Shown: in pieces, positions 30,961 through 39,854 of the stretch
How positions within the stretch are numbered: the stretch's first letter is position 1
Layout of the letters: every line of letters starts with the position of its first letter
NCBI RefSeq assembly: GCF_003987045.1
Contig: NZ_PIPZ01000001.1
Coordinates: forward strand, 992,001-1,056,000
DNA: 64,000 nucleotides
Direction: 5' to 3'
DNA from: Pseudidiomarina marina
Lineage (GTDB): Bacteria; Pseudomonadota; Gammaproteobacteria; Enterobacterales; Alteromonadaceae
Notes under the pieces: model-generated
What the model was told of the DNA's origin: nothing
The model's database searches: none
Seen by the model: only the letters and a program-made list of their open reading frames with translations
Made by a program: the position numbers and the translations under genes

Positions 30961-30989
30961 AAAAAAAGCCGCATCGAGCGGCTTTTTTT
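30961..30989. terminator. Bidirectional Rho-independent terminator
   Basis: Stem AGCCGC / GCGGCT with an ATCGA loop, flanked by seven A and seven T, between the convergent thioesterase and metallo-beta-lactamase-fold genes. Confidence 0.9.
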
Positions 30990-31010
30990 GTCCATCAGAA
31001 AATCATAGCG

Positions 31011-31865
31011 TTATTTGTAAAGTGTACGAATCCAGCGCTCTTCAGTGATAAAGTTCCATGCCCAATCGGCCCATTGGTCACTCAAACCTTTTGCCACAGC
31101 TTCGTCTTCACTCAAGCCTTGTTCTTTCATCGTCATCACTTCTTCGCGTGTCGCTTCAATCATATGCACCAAACGCAACCAGTCACTACGCTTTGATAAG
31201 CCGCCATGACCAGGAATGATTTGGGTATCCCCATCAATATCTGCGATGACCGCACGAACGTTATCGATAAAGCCTTGAACGTTGCCGCCAGCATTCAAGT
31301 CAATGAACGGAAAGCGATCCACAAAAAACAAGTCACCGGCATGAATCACGTTGCTGCTAGGGAACCAAACCACGACATCACCATCAGTGTGACCGTTCGG
31401 ATAATGCTTCAATCTTACAGCCGTTGAACCAGTTTTTACTTCAAGTGCTTTATCAAACGTAATGGTCGGAAGGCCTTCGCGATCAAACTTCTCATTTGCG
31501 GCCAAACGCGTTTTCACATTTTCATGTGCCACGACTTTCACGCCTTGCTTTGCAAATGCAGCGTTGCCATCCGTGTGATCACCATGAAAGTGGGTATTCA
31601 CTAAAGTGCGAATGGGTTGCGAAGAGATTTCTGCAATTGCTGCTGAAATTTTATCAGCCAGGCCTTTATATTGCGCGTCAATCATAACCACGCCGTCATC
31701 ACCAACATAAACGCCGATATTGCCGCCCATGCCAGTTAGCATATAAACTCGTTCACTCAATTGCGTGGCTTTAATCTCCACGTCATCCATATTTGACTGT
31801 GCTTGAGTCATCGTTGTTGTAAACAATAAAACTGCACTCACTAATCCTAGTTTCAAACCACGCAT
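31011..31865 (-). CDS. Periplasmic MBL-fold metallohydrolase
   Basis: Metallo-beta-lactamase-fold enzyme of 284 residues with a signal peptide (MRGLKLGLVSAVLLFTTTMTQAQ). The zinc motif is intact: NTHFHGDHTDGNAAF (HxHxDH), then GHTDGDVVVWFP and IPGHGG. The order resembles periplasmic MBL-fold hydrolases of unknown substrate; the motif spacing alone does not prove beta-lactam hydrolysis. GGGAG sits before the ATG. It is 31 bases downstream of the M17 aminopeptidase in the same direction (minus strand), so they may share a transcript. Confidence 0.87.
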   Translation of the reverse strand: MRGLKLGLVSAVLLFTTTMTQAQSNMDDVEIKATQLSERVYMLTGMGGNIGVYVGDDGVVMIDAQYKGLADKISAAIAEISSQPIRTLVNTHFHGDHTDGNAAFAKQGVKVVAHENVKTRLAANEKFDREGLPTITFDKALEVKTGSTAVRLKHYPNGHTDGDVVVWFPSSNVIHAGDLFFVDRFPFIDLNAGGNVQGFIDNVRAVIADIDGDTQIIPGHGGLSKRSDWLRLVHMIEATREEVMTMKEQGLSEDEAVAKGLSDQWADWAWNFITEERWIRTLYK

Positions 31866-31895
31866 TGAGAATCTCCCGTTAATAAGATGTCTGCG

Positions 31896-33428
31896 TTATT
31901 GGTGTAAATAACTTCCAGCAAAACAAGTCACCGGGGCTGCAGTTGGCTTTCCGTGTTGCCAATCACCACCTTCCACACCACTACCAGCAATATCGACATG
32001 CACATAAGGCAGCGGTTGTTGACTATCAGTACCATGCTTATCCAATCCTGAAGCAATTGCTAAAAATGCCATCGGAAATTGGTGCCCGCGTTTGGTTGTT
32101 GCTGAAGGTCCGTTATTACTCGATAGCGTGTCGTCTGCTTTGGTTCGCGGACGCACAAAATCGTAGTCTTCACGTCGTGACCATGAAATTTCCGTCGGGT
32201 CGCCATACACTTCACCAGCTTCCCATAGTTTTTCTGTCACTTTATTTACGCGCGCTGGCCCATTCGGGATCAATGCCGTATATGGCCCCTTCGCTAATGC
32301 AGCATGTCCCGTTAACGTTGCCACACTAAATAATTGTGGACGAGGATAATCCGTTGCTTCTTCGCGTAGATGCGATAGCAAGTCAGCTAACACTAAACGA
32401 CCTTCCGCATCGGTGTTACCAATACGCACTCTTACACCGCTGTGCGCGGTAATAATTTCATCAGCTACAAAGGCATCAGCACCAATACTATTGCGTACAA
32501 TCCCCAGTTCAGCCACTACGTTTAAGGTTTCTGGTCGCATCTCGGCGACCGTTTTTACAAAACCGGCTACGCCAGCAGCGCCACCTTTGTCGCGGCTCAT
32601 ACCAGCCATATGGCCACCGGTTTTCACATCCGCACCACCGGTATCGTAGACAATACCTTTCCCAGCAAACATTAACGTTTGCTCTGCTGCCGGGGCTTTA
32701 TATTCTAAACGCACGACACATGGTTGGTGACGCGTAACGCCTAACGATGCTCGCGCTACTGCCATCAGTAGCGGATATTCATGTTGAAGTTGCTGCACGT
32801 CGTCAATAACGGTGACACGTACCGGAGAATGCGCAAACGCCTGTTGGCAATATTCCGCAAAACGCGGCGGTGCCATGCGCTCAGGTTCCGTGCCCGCCAA
32901 ATCGCGAGCTACCCGTTTACCGGCTTCGACAGCTTGCAACCAAGTTTCATCTAATGCGCCGACAATTCCGACGCTGGTGACGGTTTCCAGCACCTCTTCA
33001 CCATGATATTCACGTGCTTCTAGTGGCTCATATAAAGCCTGGCAGAAGCCCCAGTAAGCAACGGCTTCCGCTTGGCCATAACGAGCCTCGCTTGGCACGC
33101 CAAATACAATCATTAATGGCTTTGTAACACCCGCTTGTTGAGCAATTCGTGCAGCGGCGCCAGCAGCGTCACTAATATTTCGAACATCATCATAATCACG
33201 AGTTAATGGTCCAGTTGGCGCAAGAATCAAACGACCACCGGCCACATCTGCAGGAACCAATAATGGGTGCTTGCCAACGCGCGCATCAAATTGCTGCGCC
33301 TGCGACACGTAATCACTGAAATCGTCAGGTATCGTCTCGCCAAAATCACCTATTAAAATGACTGCGTCAAAATCGCTACCGGCTGTCGCCGCGTAACTAT
33401 CAAATACATTAACCGTTGGAAATGCCAT
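31896..33428 (-). CDS. M17 leucyl aminopeptidase family protein (NPEPL1-like)
   Basis: Cytosolic di-metal aminopeptidase of 510 residues. The C-terminal catalytic domain has GKGIVYDTGGADVKTGGHM (metal-binding Lys and Asp) and the family signature NTDAEGRLVLADLL. The first motif is nearer the NPEPL1 branch than E. coli PepA, where the same place reads FDSGG. The N-terminal domain is divergent. The start MAFPTVNVFDS follows GGGGT at the edge of a palindromic repeat, which separates it from cysS. Function as a peptide scavenger is inferred from the family. Confidence 0.9.
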   Translation of the reverse strand: MAFPTVNVFDSYAATAGSDFDAVILIGDFGETIPDDFSDYVSQAQQFDARVGKHPLLVPADVAGGRLILAPTGPLTRDYDDVRNISDAAGAAARIAQQAGVTKPLMIVFGVPSEARYGQAEAVAYWGFCQALYEPLEAREYHGEEVLETVTSVGIVGALDETWLQAVEAGKRVARDLAGTEPERMAPPRFAEYCQQAFAHSPVRVTVIDDVQQLQHEYPLLMAVARASLGVTRHQPCVVRLEYKAPAAEQTLMFAGKGIVYDTGGADVKTGGHMAGMSRDKGGAAGVAGFVKTVAEMRPETLNVVAELGIVRNSIGADAFVADEIITAHSGVRVRIGNTDAEGRLVLADLLSHLREEATDYPRPQLFSVATLTGHAALAKGPYTALIPNGPARVNKVTEKLWEAGEVYGDPTEISWSRREDYDFVRPRTKADDTLSSNNGPSATTKRGHQFPMAFLAIASGLDKHGTDSQQPLPYVHVDIAGSGVEGGDWQHGKPTAAPVTCFAGSYLHQ

Positions 33429-33438
33429 AATTAAACCC

Positions 33439-33536
33439 CGTTGTTCGTTGCTCGTGCGCTTCGCTGTTCGTGCGCTTCGCTATTCGAACAGTGCGTAGCA
33501 CGGACGAACAGCGAAGCGTACGATTAACGAATAACG
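33439..33536. repeat. Intergenic palindromic repeat, copy 1
   Basis: Imperfect inverted repeat with 35-base arms (33439-33473 and 33502-33536; 30 of 35 pair). The outer end is built of CGTTATTCGTT units, the inner part of CGCTTCGCTGTTCGT. It lies between cysS and the M17 gene, both leftward, so it is transcribed and would fold as a long hairpin. Other copies at 41151, 47136 and 60350. Confidence 0.85.
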
Positions 33537-33546
33537 CTTTTATCTT

Positions 33547-34929
33547 TTATATGCGGCGCCATTTGGTGCCGGTTGGACCATCTTCTAATTCAATATTCAT
33601 AGACTTCAACGCATCACGCGCTGCATCAGCACGAGCCCAATCTTTGGCCGCTCGCGCATCATTTCGCTCAGCAATCAAAGCTTCAATTTTTGCCACATCA
33701 ACATCAGCAGCATCACCTTGTAAAAAGGCCTCTGGTTGCTGTTCAAGTAACCCGAGAAGATGCCCAAACTCACGCAGCTGTGCGGCGTAAGCCGCAGCTT
33801 TTTGCGGCTCACTTTGCACCGTACGGTTTATCTCGCGCGCCAATTCAAACAACACCGATAGTGCTTCTGGTACATTAAAGTCATCATCCATTGCCGCATT
33901 GAAGCGCTCGATGTGCGAAGCGGTTAGTGCTGGATCAACGCCGCTCTCTGGCGCATCACGTAAAGCGGTATACAGACGTTCTAAACCAGCGCGCGCCTGC
34001 TCAAGGTTGTCTTTAGAATAGTTCAACTGCGAACGATAGTGGCTGGAAATCAGGAAATATCGCACGGTTTCCGCATCATATTGCGCAAGTACATCGCGAA
34101 TCGTGAAGAAGTTTCCTAAGGATTTTGACATCTTCACTTCATCAACCTGCACCATGCCACTATGCATCCAATAGTTCACATAGTCGCTGTGATTTGCACA
34201 GCAGCTTTGTGCCACTTCGTTTTCGTGGTGCGGAAAAATCAAATCGGAACCACCGCCATGAATATCGAAGTTTTCACCAAGGTGCCGTTTATTCATAGCA
34301 GAGCACTCAATGTGCCAGCCTGGTCGACCTGCGCCCCATGGCGATGGCCAACTTGGTTCACCAGCTTTTGCTTGTTTCCATAGAACAAAGTCGAGTGGGT
34401 CTTGTTTGTTATCCGCCACATCGACTCGGGCGCCGGCTTGCAGTTGTTCAAGGTTCTGGCGGCTAAGCTTGCCGTACGGTGTAAAAGTACTCACATCAAA
34501 CAACACATCACCGTCGCCAGCAATATAGGCATTACCATTAGCAATCAGTGTTTCAATCATGGCGATAATGTCGCCCATATGACCAGTAACTGTCGGCTCT
34601 ACGTCTGGTCGAACTAAATTCAACGCATCGAAGTCTTCATGCATGGCTTGCGTGTAACGCTCAGTCACTGCATTAATGTTTTCGTTATTTTCCGCGGCAC
34701 GGCGAATAATTTTGTCATCAACATCTGTGATATTACGAACGTATTTCACCTTATAACCACGTGAGCGCAGATACCGCACCACAACATCAAAGGCAACATA
34801 AGTACGGGCATGACCAATGTGACAGTAATCGTAAATAGTTACCCCGCACACATATAGCTTTACTTCACCTGGCGTAATCGGCTTAAACTCTTCTTTCTGG
34901 CGGGTTAACGTATTAAAAACTTTCAACAT
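33547..34929 (-). CDS. cysS: Cysteinyl-tRNA synthetase
   Basis: Class I aminoacyl-tRNA synthetase that charges tRNA-Cys. It has 460 residues (E. coli 461). Visible: the zinc/cysteine-binding Cys28 ([17 protein letters not shown], holding the HIGH signature at 37-40), HIECSAM and [15 protein letters not shown] for the zinc site, and KMSKSLGNF as the second ATP motif. The frame opens with GTG at 34950, but AGGAG is ten bases before the ATG at 34929, and [10 protein letters not shown] is the family start. It is divergent from ppiB. Confidence 0.98.
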   Translation of the reverse strand: MLKVFNTLTRQKEEFKPITPGEVKLYVCGVTIYDYCHIGHARTYVAFDVVVRYLRSRGYKVKYVRNITDVDDKIIRRAAENNENINAVTERYTQAMHEDFDALNLVRPDVEPTVTGHMGDIIAMIETLIANGNAYIAGDGDVLFDVSTFTPYGKLSRQNLEQLQAGARVDVADNKQDPLDFVLWKQAKAGEPSWPSPWGAGRPGWHIECSAMNKRHLGENFDIHGGGSDLIFPHHENEVAQSCCANHSDYVNYWMHSGMVQVDEVKMSKSLGNFFTIRDVLAQYDAETVRYFLISSHYRSQLNYSKDNLEQARAGLERLYTALRDAPESGVDPALTASHIERFNAAMDDDFNVPEALSVLFELAREINRTVQSEPQKAAAYAAQLREFGHLLGLLEQQPEAFLQGDAADVDVAKIEALIAERNDARAAKDWARADAARDALKSMNIELEDGPTGTKWRRI

Positions 34930-35084
34930 GCACAGTTGCTCCTGTCTCACTGCATGACAACACTATTCAAAAGAGGCTGACATAATAACGCAAGGTGCGC
35001 CATGGTCACAAACAATGCTAAACTACAACACCAATTAAATCTGTATATAACATCAATTTCGTTACTAATTATGGAGCATCCTCA

Positions 35085-35582
35085 ATGCAGGTAACCCTAC
35101 ACACCAATCACGGCGACATCACCTTAAAGTTATTCGCCGAACAAGCACCAAAAACTGTGGAAAACTTCCTGACTTATGTGCGTGAAGGTTTTTATGAGAA
35201 TACGTTATTCCACCGTGTCATTCGTGGCTTTATGATTCAAGGTGGTGGTTTTAATCTAGAGATGGTGCAAAAGCCCACTCACGCGCCGGTTAAAAACGAA
35301 GCGAACAATGGTTTGAAAAACAATCGTGGCACCGTTGCTATGGCACGTACGCAAGATCCACATTCAGCTACTGCACAGTTCTTTATTAACGTTGCTGATA
35401 ACGATTTCCTTAACTTCAAAAATGAAAGCATGGGTGGCTGGGGATACTGCGTCTTTGCTGAAGTTGTTGAAGGCATGGACGTTGTTACTGCGATTGAAGC
35501 AGTTCGTACTAGCCACGCAGGCTTCCATCAAGATGTTCCGGTTGATGACGTGATTATTAAAAGCGCGACAATCAGCGAGTAA
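35085..35582 (+). CDS. ppiB: Peptidyl-prolyl cis-trans isomerase B (cytoplasmic cyclophilin)
   Basis: Cyclophilin of 165 residues with no signal peptide, speeding proline isomerisation during folding in the cytoplasm. Visible: [14 protein letters not shown] with the catalytic Arg, [16 protein letters not shown], and the EVVEGMDVV turn. It lies three bases before lpxH, the same ppiB-lpxH pair as in E. coli (where cysS is divergent, also as here). GGAG precedes the start. Confidence 0.97.
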   Translation: MQVTLHTNHGDITLKLFAEQAPKTVENFLTYVREGFYENTLFHRVIRGFMIQGGGFNLEMVQKPTHAPVKNEANNGLKNNRGTVAMARTQDPHSATAQFFINVADNDFLNFKNESMGGWGYCVFAEVVEGMDVVTAIEAVRTSHAGFHQDVPVDDVIIKSATISE

Positions 35583-35585
35583 TCC

Positions 35586-36329
35586 ATGACAACTTGGTTC
35601 ATCTCCGATTTGCATTTAAGTCCTGCGCGACCGGATATTACCGGTTTGTTTCAGCGCTTTTTGCAAGAGCAAGCAATTCACGCCGACGCTTTGTATATTC
35701 TTGGCGATTTATTTGATGCGTGGATTGGCGATGATGATACCAGCGATTTCGTTGCTGCAGTGCAAGTTGCGCTGCGGCAATTAACCGACAGCGGGGTTCC
35801 AGTTTATTTCATTGCTGGTAACCGTGATTTTTTGATTGGCCCACGATTTTCACAAATAACCGGCATCAAGCTACTCAAAGAGCCAAGCATCGTCGATCTG
35901 TATGGTGTACCGACCCTTATTCTCCACGGCGACACGTTGTGCACAGACGATGTCAGTTACCAACGATTTCGTAAAGTCATTCGTAATCGCTGGGTACAGA
36001 AACTACTACTGGCGTTGCCGCTCAGTTTACGCATGCGTATTGCTAATAAATTACGTGCGTCAAGCAAAACGCAACAGCCACTAACTGAACAGCAATTGCG
36101 AATTATGGATGCCAATGAACATGCTGTTCGCGAACTCTTTATTGAACATGACGTTCAACGCATGATCCATGGTCATACCCATCGACCAGCGGTTCACCAA
36201 CATCGATTACCTAATGGCGAAATGGCTGAGCGCATTGTTCTTGGTGACTGGTACACACAAGGTAGTTTTCTAAAGGTAACCGCCACAGAGCGCGAACTCA
36301 TTGTCAGCCCAATCGCATCTGATAATTAA
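35586..36329 (+). CDS. lpxH: UDP-2,3-diacylglucosamine diphosphatase
   Basis: Membrane-associated metallophosphatase that cuts UDP-2,3-diacylglucosamine to lipid X and UMP in lipid A synthesis. It has 247 residues (E. coli 240). The calcineurin-type metal motifs are all present: ISDLHLSPARPD, GDLFDAWIGDDD, GNRDFLIG, LHGDTLCTDD and HGHTHRPAVH. It follows ppiB with a three-base gap and is convergent with miaE over a 20-base gap. Confidence 0.96.
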   Translation: MTTWFISDLHLSPARPDITGLFQRFLQEQAIHADALYILGDLFDAWIGDDDTSDFVAAVQVALRQLTDSGVPVYFIAGNRDFLIGPRFSQITGIKLLKEPSIVDLYGVPTLILHGDTLCTDDVSYQRFRKVIRNRWVQKLLLALPLSLRMRIANKLRASSKTQQPLTEQQLRIMDANEHAVRELFIEHDVQRMIHGHTHRPAVHQHRLPNGEMAERIVLGDWYTQGSFLKVTATERELIVSPIASDN

Positions 36330-36349
36330 TCATTAGCGGGACTCAAATC

Positions 36350-37099
36350 TTAAACTGGCCCACTATGAAAACGAAACTCAGTATCTGGTGATTGAATTAA
36401 CTGCGCTTCGACCTCGCCAAAGAACCTTACCCGCTCATCAATCGAATGCCCGGCTAGTTGCTCAGCCAATTCTAAGTAGTCTTGGAAATGACGCGCTTCA
36501 GAACGAAGTAAACTCACGTAAAATTTCGCCAACTGCGGATCCACATGAGGTGCTAATGCAGCAAAGCGCTCGCAAGAGCGAGCTTCGATGTAGGCGCCAC
36601 AGATTAATTTATCAATTAATGTTGCCGGCTCATGCGTACGCACGTGCTTAAGCATTCCTCTGGCATAGCGGCTTGAGCTGATATTCTCGTATGCAATGCC
36701 AAGCTCATCCATGATCTCCAGCACTTGATAAAAATGATGCAGCTCCTCTTTGATAAGCAATACCATTTTATCAATAAGTTCTTGGCTATACGGCGCATCT
36801 CGCTTTGGCAACATCGCTTTTGTCAGGCGCTCATGGGCCGCTAACTGTCGCCAATCCCCCTGCATCCGATAAGTGAAATCTTCATAAGGCTTTAACCAAG
36901 CCAATAGCGCATCGCCACTTGCCGCATCAACTGCGTAACGACGAATCAGTAACATCGCTGATTGCGCGGCCTTGAGCTCGCAAACTAAATGATCAATCAG
37001 TAATATCGATAAGTTTTCTGGCTCGCGGGCAGTTTCTATCCACTCGCGCGGCGTGTCACAATGAAGAAACTGACGAATTGGTTGTAGCAAAGACTCCAC
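36350..37099 (-). CDS. miaE: tRNA-(ms2io6A37) hydroxylase
   Basis: Ferritin-like diiron monooxygenase that hydroxylates the isopentenyl group of ms2i6A37 in tRNA, O2-dependent. It has 249 residues. The two iron-binding Glu/ExxH sets are seen in HLVCELKAAQSAM, IKEELHHFYQV, EARSCERF and SEARHFQDYLEL. Its upstream region is shared with the divergent Yip1-type gene, and the -10 areas of both carry GACCAATATT. Confidence 0.93.
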   Translation of the reverse strand: MESLLQPIRQFLHCDTPREWIETAREPENLSILLIDHLVCELKAAQSAMLLIRRYAVDAASGDALLAWLKPYEDFTYRMQGDWRQLAAHERLTKAMLPKRDAPYSQELIDKMVLLIKEELHHFYQVLEIMDELGIAYENISSSRYARGMLKHVRTHEPATLIDKLICGAYIEARSCERFAALAPHVDPQLAKFYVSLLRSEARHFQDYLELAEQLAGHSIDERVRFFGEVEAQLIQSPDTEFRFHSGPV

Positions 37100-37129
37100 G
37101 ATAAGCTCTCTTTAAACTCTCAGGGTTAA

Positions 37130-37215
37130 AATATTGGTCAAATTTTAATCACACAAATTAAATATGGTTATTTGCATCAAAATGGCTTGACTCTGTTGAA
37201 AATCCGACCAATATT
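37130..37215. promoter_or_regulatory. Divergent promoter region with matched GACCAATATT elements
   Basis: A ten-base perfect inverted repeat (AATATTGGTC at 37130-37139, GACCAATATT at 37206-37215) lies in the miaE/Yip1 gap. The right element overlaps the -10 of a rightward promoter (TTGACT 37187-37192, 17-base spacer, AATATT). The left one would sit at the -10 of the leftward miaE promoter. It may be shared promoter sequence or a protein site. Confidence 0.45.
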
Positions 37216-37290
37216 GAATGCAAGGCGCGCAAAAAAGCGTCAAAAAATAATAACTGTAACTACAGACAACAACAGAAGTTGAGGTATGTC

Positions 37291-37887
37291 ATGATTTTAA
37301 ATCACATTTGGGGCCTTTACGCTCATCCAGTTGATGAATGGAAATCGATTGATCAACGTCACGAAAGCATGAGCTTTGCACTAAGTCACATCTTAATTGT
37401 TGCGTTGTTACCATGCGCGGCGGCTTACTATGCATCCGCACATATTGGTTGGAGCATTGGCGCACGTGAAGTCACCTTTTTAACTCAAAACAGTGCCATG
37501 TTGATGGCCGTTGCCATGTACGTTGGCATAATCGCAGCAACCTTTGCACTCGCTTATTTAATTCATTGGATGGCAAAAACCTTTGGCGCTGCGCCAACCT
37601 TTACCCAATCACTAGAGCTGGCTGCCTACACAGCGACGCCTGTCATCATGTCAGGTATTGCGTCATTGTACCCAGAATTGTGGTTCGTCACTATGGTGTT
37701 TTTAGCGGGTGTTGCCTATTCGGTTTACCTGCTCTACTCAGGCGTGCCCATTTTGATGCACATTCCGGAAGAGCGCGGCTTTTTATATGCTTCTTCGGTT
37801 GTTACTGCTGGCTTAATCATGCTGGTTGTACTCATGGTAACCTCAGCGATTATTTGGACCAACGGCTTCGGTCCTGAATACATGTAA
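37291..37887 (+). CDS. Yip1-type inner-membrane protein
   Basis: Membrane protein of 198 residues with about five hydrophobic helices and no soluble domain. It begins MILNHIWGLYAHPVDEWKSI, the amphipathic start typical of bacterial Yip1-domain proteins, and holds LELAAYTATPVIMSGI, also typical. Function unknown. GAGG ends six bases before the ATG at 37291; the frame opens at a TTG at 37279. A strong bidirectional terminator follows. Confidence 0.85.
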   Translation: MILNHIWGLYAHPVDEWKSIDQRHESMSFALSHILIVALLPCAAAYYASAHIGWSIGAREVTFLTQNSAMLMAVAMYVGIIAATFALAYLIHWMAKTFGAAPTFTQSLELAAYTATPVIMSGIASLYPELWFVTMVFLAGVAYSVYLLYSGVPILMHIPEERGFLYASSVVTAGLIMLVVLMVTSAIIWTNGFGPEYM

Positions 37888-37896
37888 CCGTGATTT

Positions 37897-37931
37897 AAAA
37901 AAAAGCCCAGCGAATTAGCTGGGCTTTTTTT
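37897..37931. terminator. Bidirectional Rho-independent terminator
   Basis: Stem GCCCAGC / GCTGGGC (37905-37911, 37918-37924) with a GAATTA loop and A/T runs on both sides, between convergent genes. Confidence 0.9.
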
Positions 37932-37951
37932 GTAGCTCGAATCACCGGTTG

Positions 37952-39658
37952 TTATCCCCCGATATAGCGCTTTCTTTTGTGCTCTTTTAAACGCTGTATA
38001 TCAACCATAACTAAGCCATCAACTGCATTTGCAAAATTAGCATCGACATTAAAACCTAAAAACCGCGCCCCACCCTTTTCACATAAGTCAGCATATTGTT
38101 TAAATAACGTCGGAATTGCAGCGCCTTGATGAGCTAGAAAATGCTTTAAATGAAGCAGATCATCCGCATAATCATCACTGATATCAGGCAGCGGTCGGCT
38201 GTTTGGAAGAAATGGCGTGCGTGGTAAAGCCAAGTTATCTGGGTCGGGAAAATGATCACCAAAAAATTGCACAAGCGCATCTTGCGCAACGCTTGGCAAA
38301 CCTGCACTCATCGTCACTGGACCAAATAAATAGCGATACTGCGGATGTTGCTGCAGTAACGCGCCAATACCTTGCCAGAGATAATCTAAACTACGTTTAC
38401 CCCAATATTTCGGCTGCACAAAGCTACGTCCAAGCTCTAAGCCCTGTGCAATAAATGGCGCCATACGATGAGGATGGTATTGAAATAGCGAGTGACTATA
38501 GAGTCCCTCCAAACCACGTTCAGCGACTATCGCGTTCGCATCACCAAGACGATACGCACCAGCAATCTCTAAGTCCTCGGCATCCCATAAAATTAACTGG
38601 GTATACCAAGTATCGAAATTATCGAGATCTCGCCGCCGTCCAGTACCCTCTTCAACCGCGCGAAAAGCGATTTCACGTAGTCTTCCTATTTCGCGAAGAA
38701 TCGGCGAATTCCCATCGTATCGATACAAATAGATATGTTTGCCATCTTGCGTACTGCCCAGTCGCTCGCAAGCCTCGACAGCTTTTTTCAACGCTTGCCG
38801 CGACTCCGCCCGAGCAATTGGTCGCTGGGTTTTAAGAACCCCCTTCTTATTCTGGCCAAGACGGTAAACATGACGTCGAAACATCTTCGCACGTTGCGAC
38901 AGTGTTAATTGCTCAATTTGAAATGATTTCAGCGGTACCAATTCACCAATGCGAAAATCAATGTGACCCTGTTGCTGCCGAAACATCTCTTGCACTAAGA
39001 GCAACGTTGCTAGGGGTTTATAGAGCATTGAGGCACCATAGAACCAGGCTGAATTATGCGCTTTCACGTGAATGGGAAGTATCGGCGCTTGTGCACGCAA
39101 AGCCATTTTCAAAAAGCCAGTATTCCAGTGATGATCACGAACCCCTTGCGGCCGCAATCGTGACACTTCGCCAGCTGGGAACACAATCAACACCCCTTCA
39201 TCTTCGAGGTGCTGATACAGACGTCGCAATGGTTCACTGCGTCCCCCCGTAGTTGAGGACTTGAATACCGGCACTGGAATCAGTAATTCTTGCAACGGCT
39301 CAATCGCCTGCAGCAAGTCGTTGGCGAGTATTCTCACATCACTACGCACGCTGCTAAGTAGCTTTAGTAGAGCCAAGCCATCGAGCGACCCGATCGGGTG
39401 GTTCGCGACAATAATTAGTCGACCTTCGGTCGGAATGTTATCAAGTTCGCTATCGCGAGCGGTAAAACTAAAGTTGAAAAAATCAAGCACATGCTCAACA
39501 AATTCAACCCCTTGAAGGTTTGGGTAAGCTTCGGCAAAGCGCTTTATTTCACGCTCACACAACAACCCACGCAACACCCACAATGCAGATTTATGCAACA
39601 ACTGGTGATGGTGTAAAGTAGGCAAATTCTTATTAAGTAGTTGCTCAACTTCGATCAT
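37952..39658 (-). CDS. Two-domain acyltransferase: PlsC-type domain plus OlsB/GNAT-type domain (OlsF-like)
   Basis: Protein of 568 residues with two acyltransferase parts. The N-terminal part (about 60-270) is a PlsC/LPLAT O-acyltransferase with NHPIGSLDG (NHx4D) and FPAGEVSR. The C-terminal part (about 320-500) is a GNAT-type hemolysin/OlsB-family domain with REIGRLREIAFRAVEEGTG and GRSFVQPKYWGKRSLDYLW. This domain order is that of OlsF, which makes ornithine lipid in one protein (N-acylation, then O-acylation); glycine or other aminolipids are also possible. The frame opens at 39739, but GAGAG precedes the ATG at 39658 (MIEVEQLLNKN). Substrate is inferred only. Confidence 0.8.
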   Translation of the reverse strand: MIEVEQLLNKNLPTLHHHQLLHKSALWVLRGLLCEREIKRFAEAYPNLQGVEFVEHVLDFFNFSFTARDSELDNIPTEGRLIIVANHPIGSLDGLALLKLLSSVRSDVRILANDLLQAIEPLQELLIPVPVFKSSTTGGRSEPLRRLYQHLEDEGVLIVFPAGEVSRLRPQGVRDHHWNTGFLKMALRAQAPILPIHVKAHNSAWFYGASMLYKPLATLLLVQEMFRQQQGHIDFRIGELVPLKSFQIEQLTLSQRAKMFRRHVYRLGQNKKGVLKTQRPIARAESRQALKKAVEACERLGSTQDGKHIYLYRYDGNSPILREIGRLREIAFRAVEEGTGRRRDLDNFDTWYTQLILWDAEDLEIAGAYRLGDANAIVAERGLEGLYSHSLFQYHPHRMAPFIAQGLELGRSFVQPKYWGKRSLDYLWQGIGALLQQHPQYRYLFGPVTMSAGLPSVAQDALVQFFGDHFPDPDNLALPRTPFLPNSRPLPDISDDYADDLLHLKHFLAHQGAAIPTLFKQYADLCEKGGARFLGFNVDANFANAVDGLVMVDIQRLKEHKRKRYIGG

Positions 39659-39854
39659 TGTTACTCTCTCATTCTGCGTCTGTTGCGTTAGCATAGGTTG
39701 AGAGAGTGACAGTTCGTTGGCACTTTCATGGCAATTCAATGACAGTCAAACGCACAGTGCTACTGTTTAAATAAGAATTCTGGTAGTCTTGAGCCGATCT
39801 CAATTTGTTACGTACACGTCACCTCCTATCTCGACGTGATCGAAAGGAATATTT

